A DNA stretch of 64,000 nt from Ricinus communis. Its lineage: Eukaryota > Streptophyta > Magnoliopsida > Malpighiales > Euphorbiaceae. The stretch lies in contig NC_063257.1 of the NCBI RefSeq assembly GCF_019578655.1, forward strand, positions 14,694,001 through 14,758,000, written 5' to 3'. Made by a program: the position numbers and the translations under genes. Within the stretch, counting starts at the first letter, position 1; every line of letters begins with the position of its first letter. The notes under the pieces are model-generated. The model was not told where the DNA came from. It did not search any database and was given only the letters and a program-made list of their open reading frames with translations. This document shows, piece after piece, positions 1 to 12,391 of the stretch.

Positions 1-1
1 A

Positions 2-334
2 AAAGTGTGGACTAAGGCCCATATGGTGAAAGAAGTTGAATGTGAGGAAGTTTTGGTGGGAAAAGAAGGGTTGGGCCTTAAGAAGAATCATAGGTCCAAA
101 AGAATCACACGCCTAACTACAAAGGTAAGAGTTATGGAGAGTGTGCTTGAATGGATTGTTGAGGAACCTCTAGCAATAGGTGAATTTGAGAAATTGGAGG
201 GAGATAGTGGGGAGAATAGGAGGGATTCAAATGGTGGAGCTATAGGTTTTTCTTTATATAATCCTTTGCAACCACCTAATTTGAGGATTATTGGTTTTGT
301 TAAAAAGTGTAAATTGAAAGAAATTGCTAGGTAG
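2..334 (+). other. Unassigned ORF, open at the left window edge
   Basis: An open frame of about 110 codons runs from the window edge to a TAG at 332-334. It has no ATG before residue 7, so it is probably the tail of a longer reading frame. The translation is charged and lysine/glutamate rich, with a stretch around 'VMESVLEWIVEEPLAIGEFEKL', and shows no motif that I recognise. It could be the C-terminal end of a retrotransposon ORF or a host exon. The repeat-like DNA that follows favours a mobile-element origin, but this is inference. Confidence 0.2.
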
Positions 335-1495
335 AGGAAAACTCTGAGGACCTAGGAAATTCCCAATGATATTGTTTAAACTCTGCTAGAAGGTAGTATG
401 GCAGTGAGCTATTGGTTTTTTTGCATGTTTTAGACCATTTTACCTGAGAAATTAGTTTGATTATAGGAAAAATGCTGCCGGATTTTCAGTAAATTTTTTA
501 GAAAATTATTGTATTGCATTCACGTTTAATTGCTTTTCCTATCTCAATCTAGTTGGTTCAAATCATTATTTCTTTTTAAATCTCATTTTTATTTTAGATA
601 AGAGTCCCGCGTCTTCTGCAGGTCTTAGCGGTCCATCTGCTAGCTATGAGTTTTTCCTCTATTATAGTCCAGGTGCGTGGATAAGTATATAACATTATAG
701 TTTCAAATATAATTATGTATGCTTTTACAAAATTATTTATAAGCAAGTCTTTTATTTAATTGTGATATGGAATTATTGCTATTATTTTTCTATTCGAAAA
801 GTTAGGAATGGATAACAGTATTTTAGTCGTTTCTATATGTTGCGAAATTGAGGATTTTATTAGCCAGATAAATGAGTATACACTCATTATTGTAGTCTAT
901 ATGACCACACCTTAGACGTCGGGTGATAATAGAATATATTGTCTTTGGGGCGGTGCTTAGTGTACACAGTGCTTTTGAGGCGTATACTAGGTGGTGCCTT
1001 TTAAAGGTTTGTTTGTGCGCGTATGACTAGTTATTTGTATTTTAAGGTCTGCACAGGTGAGACTCTGTGGGCCCAGAATTACTAAGAACTTTTAGAAAAT
1101 ATTGATAAATGTATATTGTATTATATGGTATTATAATAAATATTATATTTGTATTAAACTCAGAGTTTATGGTGCAGCTTTAGCAGCATATTTTAATAAT
1201 TTATCTTAGAAGCTAATGCTTACAATTTTATTCGGATTTTATTTATCTACCCAGTGATGTTTTAATTAAATTCTATTTTATATTTGTGAGCATACGTAAA
1301 TATTGTGTAATAATCTCTTGTTTATTTCCCTTTATATCTTTATCCTCTCATTGAGTTTTATACTCACCCTCTTAATTTCAATATCTTTTAGATTTATTTG
1401 CTGCAGTAGTCGAATATTTGCTTAATCCGAATATTTTGTATTCGATCATTGAATGAATGAGAAATATTTCAAGTACTTTATATTTTGATAAAAGA

Positions 1496-1498
<3 letters not shown>
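335..1498. other. Non-coding, repeat-like intergenic stretch
   Basis: There is no sustained reading frame on either strand. Base composition is more balanced than in the AT-rich DNA to its right, and the segment has the look of an LTR or element 3' region. No terminal repeats or target duplication could be defined, so no class is assigned. Confidence 0.3.

Positions 1499-1537
<39 letters not shown>
1499..1537. repeat. (TA)n microsatellite
   Basis: An uninterrupted run of about 19 TA dinucleotides is visible directly. Runs of this kind are length-variable and common in plant intergenic DNA. Confidence 0.95.
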
Positions 1538-1540
<3 letters not shown>

Positions 1541-3638
1541 TTTATAATTAATTTATATGTTTAATTATTTTAAAATTATATCTATATTTAGACATATACT
1601 TTTTTTTTTTGAAATTTTGATTTGAGAACGATTGTAAAAATAATATTAAAATGTAAATCTGATAAAAATATATAATAAGAGAGCAAAAGATTTAATATAT
1701 TAAATAAAAACTATAAACCTACTAATTTAATACCTAACAACAAAATAATCTCTACTATAATAACATTAGACAGAAATTCTATAATAAAAAATAAACCCCA
1801 ATATTTTAACATTCAACATCAGTCTTAATAATCTCAAAATAAAAAGCTTACTCCTAAAATGTTTAATCAAACTTTTGATTATGTCTAACTTATTTTTTGA
1901 ACACCTGCCAGTTTTATTGATTTTCCACAAAATTAACCTCAATATGTATATATAAAATAATTTATTTTATTTTAATAGTAACTAAAAATTGTAAGAAATT
2001 AGAAGTTTTTTCATTAATATTATTGTATGTTGTTATTATTTTCTAAAATATGAGATATTTTAGAATGGAATTGAATAGCAACTATTACTCCAAGAGGTTG
2101 GACTAACACACTTAATTATTATTTTTATTATCTGAAACTGTGTATTATTCTTTTGTTAGCCTATGGGTTCTTAAATTTATATTATCACTCTTATTTTATA
2201 ACTCAGGCTTAAATATTCATAAGTGTTTATTAAGTGTTATAAATTTGATATTAAAAATTGGATGACCTAATTTACTAGTTTTTATATAATTATTTTAGTG
2301 ATATGTTGGCAAGTTAATCACAGTATAAATCTACAGTGTCAGTTTTTAGTACCTACAAATTATTATATTTAGATTTTTATGATTTAATATTAATATAACA
2401 CTCATTTTTAATAACAAAATCACTTACTAATTGATTTAACATATAACTAACTACTAAAATAAATTTAATATATATATTTTTTTAATTTTATTAGAAATAA
2501 AATAAAATAATATCTGAATACAATTATAATATTTTTGAAAAAATCTAAATTTATTTGATAGTAAATTACCTATAAAATAACTTAATTATTGAAAATGTAT
2601 ATTATATTAATATTAAATCATATAAATCTAAAGATATTAATTTATAAATTTTTTAAAAACATAAAAAAAATAAATCACAAAATATTTATTTGTCATGAAA
2701 AATACCATAACCCTCTAAGTACAAAATCACCTAATCACAAGTTATGCTTTCCCCATTATAATATCACAATCTGGAGAATTTGAATAATGGACTTTTTGTC
2801 TCTAAATGTTAACAGAAACGATAATTGATAATGTAATTTGCTTCTTAATTAAAATGGCATAAGTGAGCTCTAATTGCATTTATGCAGAAGTAATGACGAA
2901 ATTATCAAATCTCTAATCTTTGATAGCTACTACGAATGTTAAGGTTAGGTAGGCTATTTAAACTCATATCTCTTTATTTATACACAGTGGACTCTTTTAT
3001 ATTTAATTAATAAATATATAATTTTGTTATACGATAAATTTTAAAAATCTATTTTCTTACTCATGAAATTAATCATAATTTTTTTATTCAGTAAATAGAT
3101 TTTAAAAACGATTTTGTAATAATTAATTAATAAAAGAAATTTAAAAGACTGCAAAATATTTATATACCATTGTTTATCCTTTGATGTGTGTTATTTATTG
3201 GTTATAGTTGGTAGCAAAATTCGAAATTATTAAAGTTATTAAATACAAAAAAAATTTACAAATTTTATATCTATTTATAACTTTCTTATTCGCTTGAAAA
3301 TATTACAAGTAAAGCTACAAGATGAGCAAAGAGAACAAGTTCAATCTTCATTCTTATAGAAGTTATTGGAGATCTCTTAGAGCATGACGTTTCTTTTTTA
3401 ATTAAGTGACTTGTTGAATAGAAAATAAGTGTTTAGCTTGTGTTTTCTTGTTATAATTTATTTTTCTTTATGTAGTAATTTATTAATTTTAACTTTATAT
3501 AGTTGACTTGCTTTAAATACATTGCTTTTATAGTATCTTGTAGTTTTCATTTTTCATAAAATTAATAAATTAATGCTTTTAAATTTTAATTTTTCTTGAT
3601 TCACAAGCTATATTATTTATAAGACAATCGACTGTATT
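1538..3638. other. AT-rich intergenic DNA, nothing recognised
   Basis: The stretch is strongly AT-rich with short A and T tracts. One 64-codon frame at 2589-2783 is an AT-composition artefact (lysine, isoleucine and asparagine rich). I see no gene, RNA or bounded element here. Confidence 0.6.
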
Positions 3639-3647
3639 ATTTATATA

Positions 3648-4180
3648 GAGATAAGTATTATAAAAGTACTTTATGGTTTCATTATTTTACAACTTTTAGT
3701 ATTTGTTTTTTTTTTTTAAAAAGAGACATGTAGTTACAAATCGTGACAATAAAAAGATATCTCACTGTTAAAAAGTCTCGATTTATAAGAATTTAGCCAT
3801 CTTTATTTCGATCAGTCATTATTATCATATTTTTTGTGTTTAATAATATGGGTTTAAAGCTTAACAACCATAAACATCATTTTTTGATCGTTAAATAAAT
3901 ATCATCGAATTAATAAGTTCTTAAATCGCGATTTAATGGTCAAATATTAAAATTATGAGTTGTTAAGCTTCAAATTCACGTTATTAAACACAAACAACAT
4001 GATAATGATGACTAATTAGCGTAAATGTACTTTAGTCCTTGCAAATCGAGACTTTTTAACGGTGATATACATTTTCTTGTCACGATTTGTAACCACATGT
4101 ATATTTTTGACTGAAAGAAAAAAAACATGTTAAAAATTATAAAATAATGAAACCACAAGATATTTTTATGTACTTATTCC
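3648..4180. mobile_element. MULE-type foldback MITE with perfect 9-bp target duplication
   Basis: The 533-bp element is almost entirely one inverted repeat. The left arm (about 3648-3896) pairs with the right arm (about 3935-4180), leaving a loop of under 40 bp. Matching words in both arms include GTTACAAATCGTGAC, TTAAAAAGTCTCGATTT and GGTTTCATTATTTTA. It is flanked on both sides by the same nine bases, ATTTATATA (3639-3647 and 4181-4189). A 9-bp duplication plus long terminal inverted repeats and no coding capacity is the signature of a non-autonomous Mutator-like foldback element. The arms differ by scattered substitutions, so it is not very young. The TSD and arms are seen directly; the MULE assignment is from family knowledge. 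Confidence 0.85.
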
Positions 4181-4189
4181 ATTTATATA

Positions 4190-6043
4190 TTTTAAATACC
4201 AAATTTTTATTTTTATTATCAGTATTCATTGCAAACTCTATAATATTCAAATATTATCCAAACCGGTCAAACTTATTTATTATTTTAGAGATTCTCAAGA
4301 TTTTAATAAAAATTTAAGATAGAAATTTACAATTAAAATAGCATATCTAAAAAAATTACTCGTAATAACTTGTAAGTGTAGGAATAACATGAAAAAAAAA
4401 CTCAAAATAAAAAAATTGAAGAAATTCAATCTTGAGTAAGATAAATCACAGAAGAATTAAGTAAACTTATTATTTAAATAAGTGAATAGTATGTCCAAAT
4501 TCTGTTATATAATTGGATTTGAATAATAGATATTTAAGATTATAAACTTGAACTTTCATGATATAAAGTTATTAATCCAAACTCAGTAGAAAATCATTCA
4601 TATATTTGTATATATATTTGTATTTATCAGGGTTGAATCTAATCAGGTATTTATAAATAGTCATTAGATTATGATATCTAGTTAAGAATATAAAACCGAT
4701 ATGAACAGCTTGAGTTCGATTCAGCTCGTTTCTTTATTCATTCAAGCTCGTTCAATAATTATGATGATGAGAGTTTGATTTTATTTTCAAATTTGTTAAA
4801 AATTCGAGCAGAGCTTAAGAAAATAAAAATTTGATTTGATATGTTTATAAGCCTTTAGTCTCGTTATAGATAATATGTATCATCTATAATAGTAAGATAG
4901 AATATATATATATAATTTTATTGATTAATAATGAAAATAAAGTTGAATTAATAAATCTCTTATAAATTAAAATAGAGATTTTACCTTAACTAAAAAATAT
5001 CGCATATAAATTTTTCAAAATAGTTTTCAAAATAGTTATTTTTTAGCAGCGAAGTAGTAACTATAAATTATTTTTTTTATCTTTCATATTTGAAAATGGA
5101 ATAGCAGCTTTCAAAGGTTTTTATTCCACTAAATACTGACTTTGTTTTTCTTTATTTTTAATTGAGTAAACTATTCTTATTTATTTCTTTAAAGGATAAT
5201 AAAAATTAAAATATTAAAAATATTAATACGGTTAAAATTCAACTCAAATTTAACTTATTTTTTAATTCGTTCAAAATATTTTAAATTTAAACACATGTTG
5301 ATGATTAATATAATTTCACCATCCGAGCCGACCATGTTTAAATCGGCTCATTTTCACTTCTATCTCCAGTAGCTGTGACGCCCCTTTTTCATTATCTTCT
5401 TTTAGTACAACATTTATCTTAGCTAAAATTAATTGCTTTACCTTTTTATGACTAGCAACCTCACATGTTTACAATTCAATACCCGAAATAATGGAATTGG
5501 CAAATGCATTATTTCTCCTCATTATATGATAGTAAAACAATAGGGATCGATAATTATGTTAACTCGAAACCAACCAGAAGAAAAAAAAAAAACAAATATA
5601 TCAAACCTCTTCCATTTGCATGGCCTCAAGTGTCGGCAGTAATATGTAAATCTCTTTTAAGCACATCAATTTGACAAAATACAAATTTAGTTGTACCCTT
5701 TGCTAGGAATTTAATATTCCACATGATTTCGACTTCACATATTAACTCTTCGTACATTCACAAAATATCAAATTCAATTGCGTATATCCAAAAGGTTTAG
5801 ATCTTACCTTTTTACAGTTTTAAATACAATGAATTCATTATTATTAACGAATAAAGAGTGTGTACAGTTTGTTTTCTCTAATAAAAAAAAAAACAATCAA
5901 TTTGCATATTTTTATTGTCAGCATTTTTTGATGTATTTATTTAATAAAATTAAGAATTTCAAGTTAATTGAAATTATTTTCCTGATTTTCCGAGTCGGAT
6001 CCATTTTATGTTAAGAATTCAAATTCGATCAATAATCAAACAA
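4190..6043. other. AT-rich intergenic DNA, nothing recognised
   Basis: This is non-coding DNA with poly-A/T tracts. The 78-codon frame at 5778-6014 is rich in Phe, Asn and Lys and looks compositional. I see no bounded repeat. Confidence 0.6.
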
Positions 6044-6045
6044 TA

Positions 6046-6390
6046 CTCCTTTTGTTATTTATTCTCATTTTAAACTAATATTTTTATTTTAATTCCCGTA
6101 TCATTTTAGATAACTAATGAAGCATTAAAAAAAACTTTGATCATATTATTATTCTTTATGTGAGAGAATATCAATAAAATAAAAGAAAAGAGAATTGTCT
6201 GATTATCGATTAAATTGTTTTGTAATGACTTCAGATTATTAAAAAAAGATTTATTTTAAAATTAAAACTATCTAATAAATTCTTTAACTCTCATGAAATT
6301 ATTTTAGACTATTTTAAATTAAGACTACTTAATAATTTCTTTTATCCTCATGAAATTACCTTGGATGACAGATAAAATGAAACAGACTGA
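6046..6390. mobile_element. Degenerate Stowaway-like MITE upstream of the DUF688-like gene
   Basis: The left end reads TA-CTCCTTTTGTTATTTATTCTC. The reverse complement of the right end reads CTTCAGTCTGTTTCATTTTA. Both resemble the classic Stowaway terminus (TA target, CTCCCTCYGTTCC). Just inside the right end is an imperfect tandem duplication of about 55 bp ending in CTCATGAAATTA. The right-hand TA of the target site is not preserved and the ends match only loosely, so this is an old copy or a look-alike. It lies about 230 bp upstream of the gene's TATA box. Confidence 0.45.
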
Positions 6391-6624
6391 AGCCCAGGTC
6401 CCATCCTCATCATAGCATTTAGATCTGATATATATATATAACCCATCTCATGTTTAAGAACTTTATCAATTATAAGTCAAATACTTAGGGTACTTTTCAG
6501 ATCTAATATGAAAATAGAGACCAACATTAATGTTACAAGAATTTGTTTCTCACATTAATGGATTATCTAATTACTGATGGCATCATATAATGTGATTGGC
6601 TAAAATATTATTGAAAATGACTAC

Positions 6625-6632
6625 TATTTATA
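6625..6632 (+). promoter_or_regulatory. Probable TATA box of the DUF688-like gene
   Basis: TATTTATA lies 125 bp upstream of the chosen ATG (6757), leaving room for a leader of about 95 nt. Its position and sequence fit a plant TATA box. No transcript data are available. Confidence 0.45.
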
Positions 6633-6756
6633 CATCAAGAACATAAACTGAACCATTCAGATACTAAAGCTTCAAGTCTTAGAAATTTTATTCCATGATA
6701 GCAACTAATCCTTGCTTAGCTTAAGCTCCACTCATCTACTGTATTTGTATTGTGAT

Positions 6757-7476
6757 ATGTCCTATCCTCATAACCCAGCCAGCTCAAATAAAATGCTTGC
6801 AAGTAGCTCAAACCTTCCAAGGAAAACCCTGAAAATCAAGAAACAAAATGATGACAAGTTGTTCTCAAAGCAACTAACAAGCCAAAAGGGTATGATCTCC
6901 ATGGCCAAGCCCAAGTTCTCCATAGAAGATTATCATGGAGGGTCTGCTGTTGCAGTTCCATTCACTTGGGAATCTCAACCAGGCACTCCTAAGATTAACC
7001 ATTTTAGGGAAAACCCTCTTCCTCCTCTAACTCCACCACCTTCCTACTTCTATAACAGCAGTCCCAAACCAAAACCCAAAACCAGAAAGCACTCCAGACC
7101 TAATAATCTCTTCAACTCTATCTTCCCCAAGCGTACAGCTTCTACAAGAAAAACAGCCTTCCCTGCTTCTCCTGCTTCCTCTTCTAATTCTTCATCTACT
7201 TCTTCTTCTTCTTTCTCGTCGAGGATCGCATCAACATCTTATTCTGTTCCATCTTCACCAGTAACAGTTTCAAGGGGTCGAATTCGCTGTGGGATATCCA
7301 GTCCCAGAAAATCTTTTGAGTCATCGAGAATGGTGCAACAGCAGGATGAGGATCATGAACACGAATGTGAATCTCCTGTTTCGACGTTGTGCTTCGGGAA
7401 TGGCGGCCGCGGAGCCAGTGCTAGGTCTCGGGGTTTCTATGCATCCATGATCAAGGTATTGCTTAGAGATGTTTAA
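6757..7476 (+). CDS. Plant-specific DUF688-like protein (239 aa), single exon
   Basis: The intact, intronless frame starts at the ATG at 6757. The frame is open a little further upstream, but only from a TTG codon, so the first ATG is preferred. The product is basic and rich in Ser, Pro and Lys. Residues 67-79 read VPFTWESQPGTPK, the short signature shared by a family of plant proteins annotated as DUF688. After this come proline-rich (about 87-95), lysine-rich (about 103-120) and poly-serine (about 140-160) stretches, and a short conserved-looking C-terminus ending in FYASMIKVLLRDV. I see no signal peptide or membrane segment, and the biochemical role of the family is unknown. It has its own TATA box and no neighbouring gene, with an old MITE in the near upstream region. 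This is one of only two convincing host genes here. Coding potential is clear; the family name is from the motif only. Confidence 0.85.
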   Translation: MSYPHNPASSNKMLASSSNLPRKTLKIKKQNDDKLFSKQLTSQKGMISMAKPKFSIEDYHGGSAVAVPFTWESQPGTPKINHFRENPLPPLTPPPSYFYNSSPKPKPKTRKHSRPNNLFNSIFPKRTASTRKTAFPASPASSSNSSSTSSSSFSSRIASTSYSVPSSPVTVSRGRIRCGISSPRKSFESSRMVQQQDEDHEHECESPVSTLCFGNGGRGASARSRGFYASMIKVLLRDV

Positions 7477-9265
7477 TGGTCAGAAGTTCATAATGTAATA
7501 TAATTTTGTTGAACTTTTTCCATGTATCAATGAACTGGTTCTTGATGATCAGCTCAGCTGTTACCAGCTGATGAAACAAGTGGCTTGCTTATATTAATTG
7601 TTTCTTGAATGAATGAAATTTTATCATTTTTCTTTTTACTTTATTTTTTCTAAAGTTACTTTCTTCCAAGAAATTTATTATGCAATGATTTTTGGTGAAC
7701 TCTGTTGTATTAATTTTACTTTTCTTTTTTAGGAATGTAATTCAGCACTGGTAAATTTCACAAGTTTTTACATAAATAGTTGGATGTGTATAAAGTGGAA
7801 TATAATGCTTTTGTAAGAAATATGATTTTTCTTTCTTTTCCTTTTAGTTTTTATTTTTGTGTGAAGGGTTCAGAAATAATATTTAAGACCTTCTCTTGTG
7901 ATTAATTGATGAAATCATCAACTAAGACTTATTCAGTTTTCTTTCTTTTTGGCTTTCAATTTGCTGTAAATTAATATCTCCCATTTTCATTTCATTACGA
8001 TATAAGTGCAATAATATGTATAAATAAATACAAAATTTCATGTCACATTAAAGGAGAAGAGGAAATTAGCAATTTTACAATATTGAATTGCTAGCAATTA
8101 GAAAATAACAATGACAAAGAGAGAAAGAAAAAAAATATAGGGAAACGGAACTTATATTAAAGAAACTCTTAACAAAATCTATTCTTCTTATATCGGAATT
8201 TTTCAAAAAATGCAAAGATTTAACAATAGTGACTTATGTGGAATATTAAATCGAGGCTTAATTTTAAAAAATCATATAAATTTGCTTCCTATTAAATTTT
8301 TGTGCTACCATTTAAGAGGTAGTTATATTTTTTATTAATTAGTTTCAATTTACTTGAACTCGAGATTTTAAAACTCTAAAAACAACTTCAGAATGAATTT
8401 TAGTATCTCTAATTAGTTTAAGAAGTAAATATTAAACGATAGAGTATGAAAATGTATTCATAAAGAGATAAATTACTTAAATTGTAAGCAAAATTATTTT
8501 TTTAATTTCAAGAAAGTAACTATATATAATATAATACTAAAATTTAATTAAAAGAAAAGAAAAAAAGTAGTAAATAGTCCCGAAGTTGTTGTTACTTTAA
8601 TGGAATTTTAAGCAATTGAGAAAAACTTATTCAAATATATTGTATATTTCTTGAACTCTATGAGTTTGCGCATGGTCAAACAGATCTTGGATTACCAATA
8701 TTCAAAAATTCATTCTATAATGTTACTATAATGTAAGAAATGCCTTGGCACACCATCACCATTGGGCCTTGTCTCTAAGTATGTGAAATTTAATATAAAT
8801 AAAGAAAAGTCAAACATTAATTAATACTCAATTAAATTATGAGTTAAAAAATCTTGGAGCTGGTTAAGCATTAATTAGTAATTCCATAATGGTGTTCACT
8901 TTAGGAGTCCCTACACGTGACCACATGGTCTCGCATTGAATTTAGGCAGTGATTCTGCTTCTTCATCATGCATTAATTCTCCATCTACCTTTTACTCTTA
9001 TTAAGAATTTTTTATTTTATTATTTTGTTCTTTTTAATTTGATGGGCTAGAGTGGAATCATAAATTTGCTAGAGTAGGAACAAAAATTCGCAGCATCTCC
9101 ATTTAACCAAAAAAATAAAGTGGGGAAAAGGATCATAGGCTAAGTAAAAGGCCAGTTTCTTTTCAGTATTTCTAGCCTTTCAGGTGTGAGATTAAGATTA
9201 CAGGATTGCAGGTATGCTAAAACCATGAGATATTTAAATTATTGTTTAAGATTCGTGCAATTTTT
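7477..9265. other. Intergenic DNA after the DUF688-like gene
   Basis: The first 150 bp hold the probable 3' UTR. The remainder is AT-rich and non-coding on both strands, with no bounded repeat that I can define. Confidence 0.55.
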
Positions 9266-9269
9266 TAAA

Positions 9270-11690
9270 GGCGAAATACTTATGTGGCTCCATGAGTTTT
9301 TCCAATTTAGTCATGTGCCCATCTGAATTTTTCTTACTTTCTATAAGTCATTTAAACTAGTTATTTTCGACCATATAAAATTTCAATTTGCTTTTACTAT
9401 AACGTGTGTGTCAGCATCAATTTTTTCGGATTTAGATATCGAGGAATTATGAAAAATCCGATAATAAAAGTTACTGCTTTTCTCGAGTCTCGAGAGACTG
9501 AGGACGACCAAATCCAATTATGATTTGGATAATTGAACCAAAAAAAACTCTTTGAAATCTATTTGGACTTAATTGATAGAAAAGATTAAGTATGAAGGGT
9601 GAAATTATGAATTTTGGAAGTTTAGGGACCAAATCACAATTTCTTCAAAGTTTTTGCTCCCCGAGCCAAGCGACTTTGCGTATAGCCGAATTTGTTGCAC
9701 ATAGAGCTGATCCGCTCAGCACAACTCCATGGGCTCTGAATTGTCGATCCTATGTCGTTTTACTATCCTTTTTTAATATAAAACGCCAAAAATACATTTT
9801 CTAGAACATTTTATTGATAAATATTTAAATTTTATAGATTTTTAATAAATTAAATCAGTATTTATTAAAAAATTCTCCTACTAAGTTCAAAATTTAAATT
9901 TTTTAATTATAGATATTCATTAAAAGTTGAAAACATATATCGAAAGCTCTTAAGATTTACTAAATCTTTCCCTATAAATAGAATAGGATGCCCTTGAGCG
10001 TAAGGTTGGTAATTTTCACTAGAACAATAATAGGTTTTCAGCAATACATACACTCTCAATAATCAAATACAAAAGCTTTAAACATTATAGATTCCTATCC
10101 TATTTTCACTTCAACCTCCTTCTCATCACGTGAGACTTGAGGATCTGCATAATACAGTGACAACATGAGGATTTTAAAACATCCATATCATCTTTCTTCT
10201 CTTCTTCTCTAATTTCTTTATTACTTTTTTTAATCTTTATGTTATTAGAAACATGCTAGGATTTTGTAGTTTCTTTCAATGATTATTATTTTTTGTGTTA
10301 TATGTGTTAGAATTAGATTTAGCATGATTTGCATGTTTCTATGATATGCATATTTCTTGTGTTTTAGATCTGATAACTTTTGTGTTTTTAGGTTTAGAAT
10401 ATAATAATCCTATACTATTAATGAATAGATTAACATGTTAGATTTTCTTTGATAATAATTCACCTATGTTTGCATGATTAGATCTAAGTTTTATTAATAT
10501 CATATGATTAACCTAATGTTTATGCTTTTTAGAAGTTGTCATCTTTAGGTATTTGCTCACTGTAGATTTCTTTTTATTTGTTTTAATGCATTTTTATCTG
10601 AAAATTTGGTTATTTTATATGTTATTTTCGTGCCTTGAACATATATTAACCTTGTTTTATCTATTCCATGCATGTAAAGTTGGAGTTTCGGGATTGGAGT
10701 GCTAAAACAACCAAAATTGGCTTTGAACAAAAGTGTAGAGTCGATCGACCCAATGCATAGTCGATCAGCCGTGCATTGAGCCAACTGGCTTTGTGATGTT
10801 ACTCGTCGATACTTTTACCAAATTTATCCTGTTTTGTGATTTTCGAGCCTTATTGTCCTTTTTGTCATTTTGGATTTAGATTAGTCATTTTTCAAGTTAA
10901 TTAATTGTAAGAATAGTTGTAATAATTTAAATTTACTGCTTTCTTTATTTTCTGCTTTATTTTGATAGATGAATGTCAAATAATTAATGTTTGATTGTAA
11001 ATTAAAATTAGATATCTAGACATAAGCTTAAAATTGGATTTTGCATATAAATTATTGTTCATTAAATCAATTATTAGTAATTCGGACCTAAATTTAAAAC
11101 TTATTTAGATTTAATGGGCTTTGTTATAATTAAAGTTAATCAATGAATTCGCTTAGAATTAGAAAATTGAGTTGGGCCTTAGCATACAAAAAATTAGTCC
11201 ACTTAGGGTAAGAATTTGGTAATGAAAAGCATAACTTGTAATTAAATTAGACTAGGTGGGTTTTCTTGTGCATAATTAAGTAGTTAACTTAGGCTAATAA
11301 TATAAATGGAATTAGGTCTAACTAAAATGAACTAGATTTAGGTGGACCTCACATACTGAAGTGATTGATTGTAGAATTATAAATGTCGTGTTTAGAGGAA
11401 ATAGCCTTAAACAATTAAATTAAAAATAGAGATACACAAATAAGAAAGTTGGTTTCGCGATTCATATCTGGATATGGCGAAACTTTCTTATGGAATCTAG
11501 AAACGCTATTCAATTAGTAAAAGTGTCCCAAAAAAATTACCCAGGTGATGATCCCCTTTCTCCACGATAATATCTGTGACTAGTTAGCGTGTTATTGATT
11601 AAGTTGAAAAGTCTTATAGTGTCATAGTTGCTAGAGAAACTTGAATGCGTGCTCGAAACCACTTACCACAACATGCAAATCAAGTGTGCT
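9270..11690 (+). mobile_element. Tat-family LTR, copy A (forward, probably solo)
   Basis: This is the forward-facing member of a four-copy LTR family (copies B, C and D are on the minus strand). Shared landmarks in order are a TTCTAGAA block (about 9800), a TATA box CTATAAATAG (9972-9981), a conserved block around CTTGAGGATCTGCATAATACAGTGACAA cut into short matches (about 10135-10165), boxes resembling GCCGATCGGCT (10740-10785), and a terminal region with TTGCTAGAGAAACTTGAATGCGT (about 11625-11650). The left limit is approximate. No gag or pol follows it, so it is either solo or cut off. Assignment to the Tat lineage rests on copies C and D, which sit beside gag and integrase. Confidence 0.65.
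9972..9981 (+). promoter_or_regulatory. LTR TATA box (copy A)
   Basis: CTATAAATAG lies within LTR copy A. The equivalent box is kept in copies B (34804-34815) and D (63289-63298) on the minus strand. I could not find it in copy C. Confidence 0.55.
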
Positions 11691-12391
11691 AACATGGCAT
11701 TATAGATGACAAGTGTTCAAAGAATACTGTAAAATAGTCACAAAAGCAGAATGCGGTGTTTTAAAAACCATAAATCCCTAAATTAAGCCGAAAAAATAAA
11801 CCTTCAATAAGCCTACCCAAATATACAACAAAAATTCGTCATATTCAGTACCCAATAAAAAAGACTATTGCAAATTGGTTCTTTTAAAACATTTTTTGCA
11901 CATTATTGCAAATCGGTTCTTTTAAAATTTTTTTTGCACATTGATTTTGAATTCGCGGAAGCAACTAGAGGATTGAGCGGGTCTAAGTAGTCTATTCTTT
12001 ATGATCATCGAATTGGTTGTCCTGTCGATACCAGAATTATCAAGATTATTTGGTTACTTTGGTTGCCAACTGTGTAAGATCCTTAGCGAAGAAGAGACTT
12101 GGAATGGCTGAGAGAGTTCACGCCCGCTGCTATGGGATTGTTTGAGGGTGCATGTAGGAGACACACGGCAGTTCAATCTACTGATAAGTTTAAATAAGGG
12201 TGTTGTTAATGTTAATAATGTGAAGACGATTAGGAGTGCAAGTAGAAGAAAGTTTCAAGTGTAGAGTATGGGGAATGAAATGGTGAGTGGATAATAATAA
12301 AAAATTCGATTGGGTCTTTTGGGTAGATCACACTGAAGGGATCTTATTATTACAGGAGAAAGGCAAAAGGTGTAGCAGTCAGAATTCTACT
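11691..12391. other. Unclassified, partly repeated segment
   Basis: It contains a short tandem duplication at about 11866-11942: two copies of a 36-40 bp unit, ATTGCAAATYGGTTCTTTTAA followed by a T-rich run and GCACATT. From 11950 to 12390 the composition is more balanced and coding-like in patches, but no frame exceeds 40 codons. It may be an eroded gene or element fragment. Confidence 0.35.

Noticed and set aside
2589..2783. 64-codon ORF in AT-rich DNA
   Set aside because: Its composition (Ile, Asn, Lys) is what AT-rich non-coding DNA gives; no start context or conserved motif.
6712..6756. Upstream extension of the DUF688-like frame by 15 codons
   Set aside because: The extension begins with TTG, not ATG; the first ATG (6757) is the more likely start.
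9592..9804. 70-codon ORF
   Set aside because: It lies within the upstream part of Tat LTR copy A.
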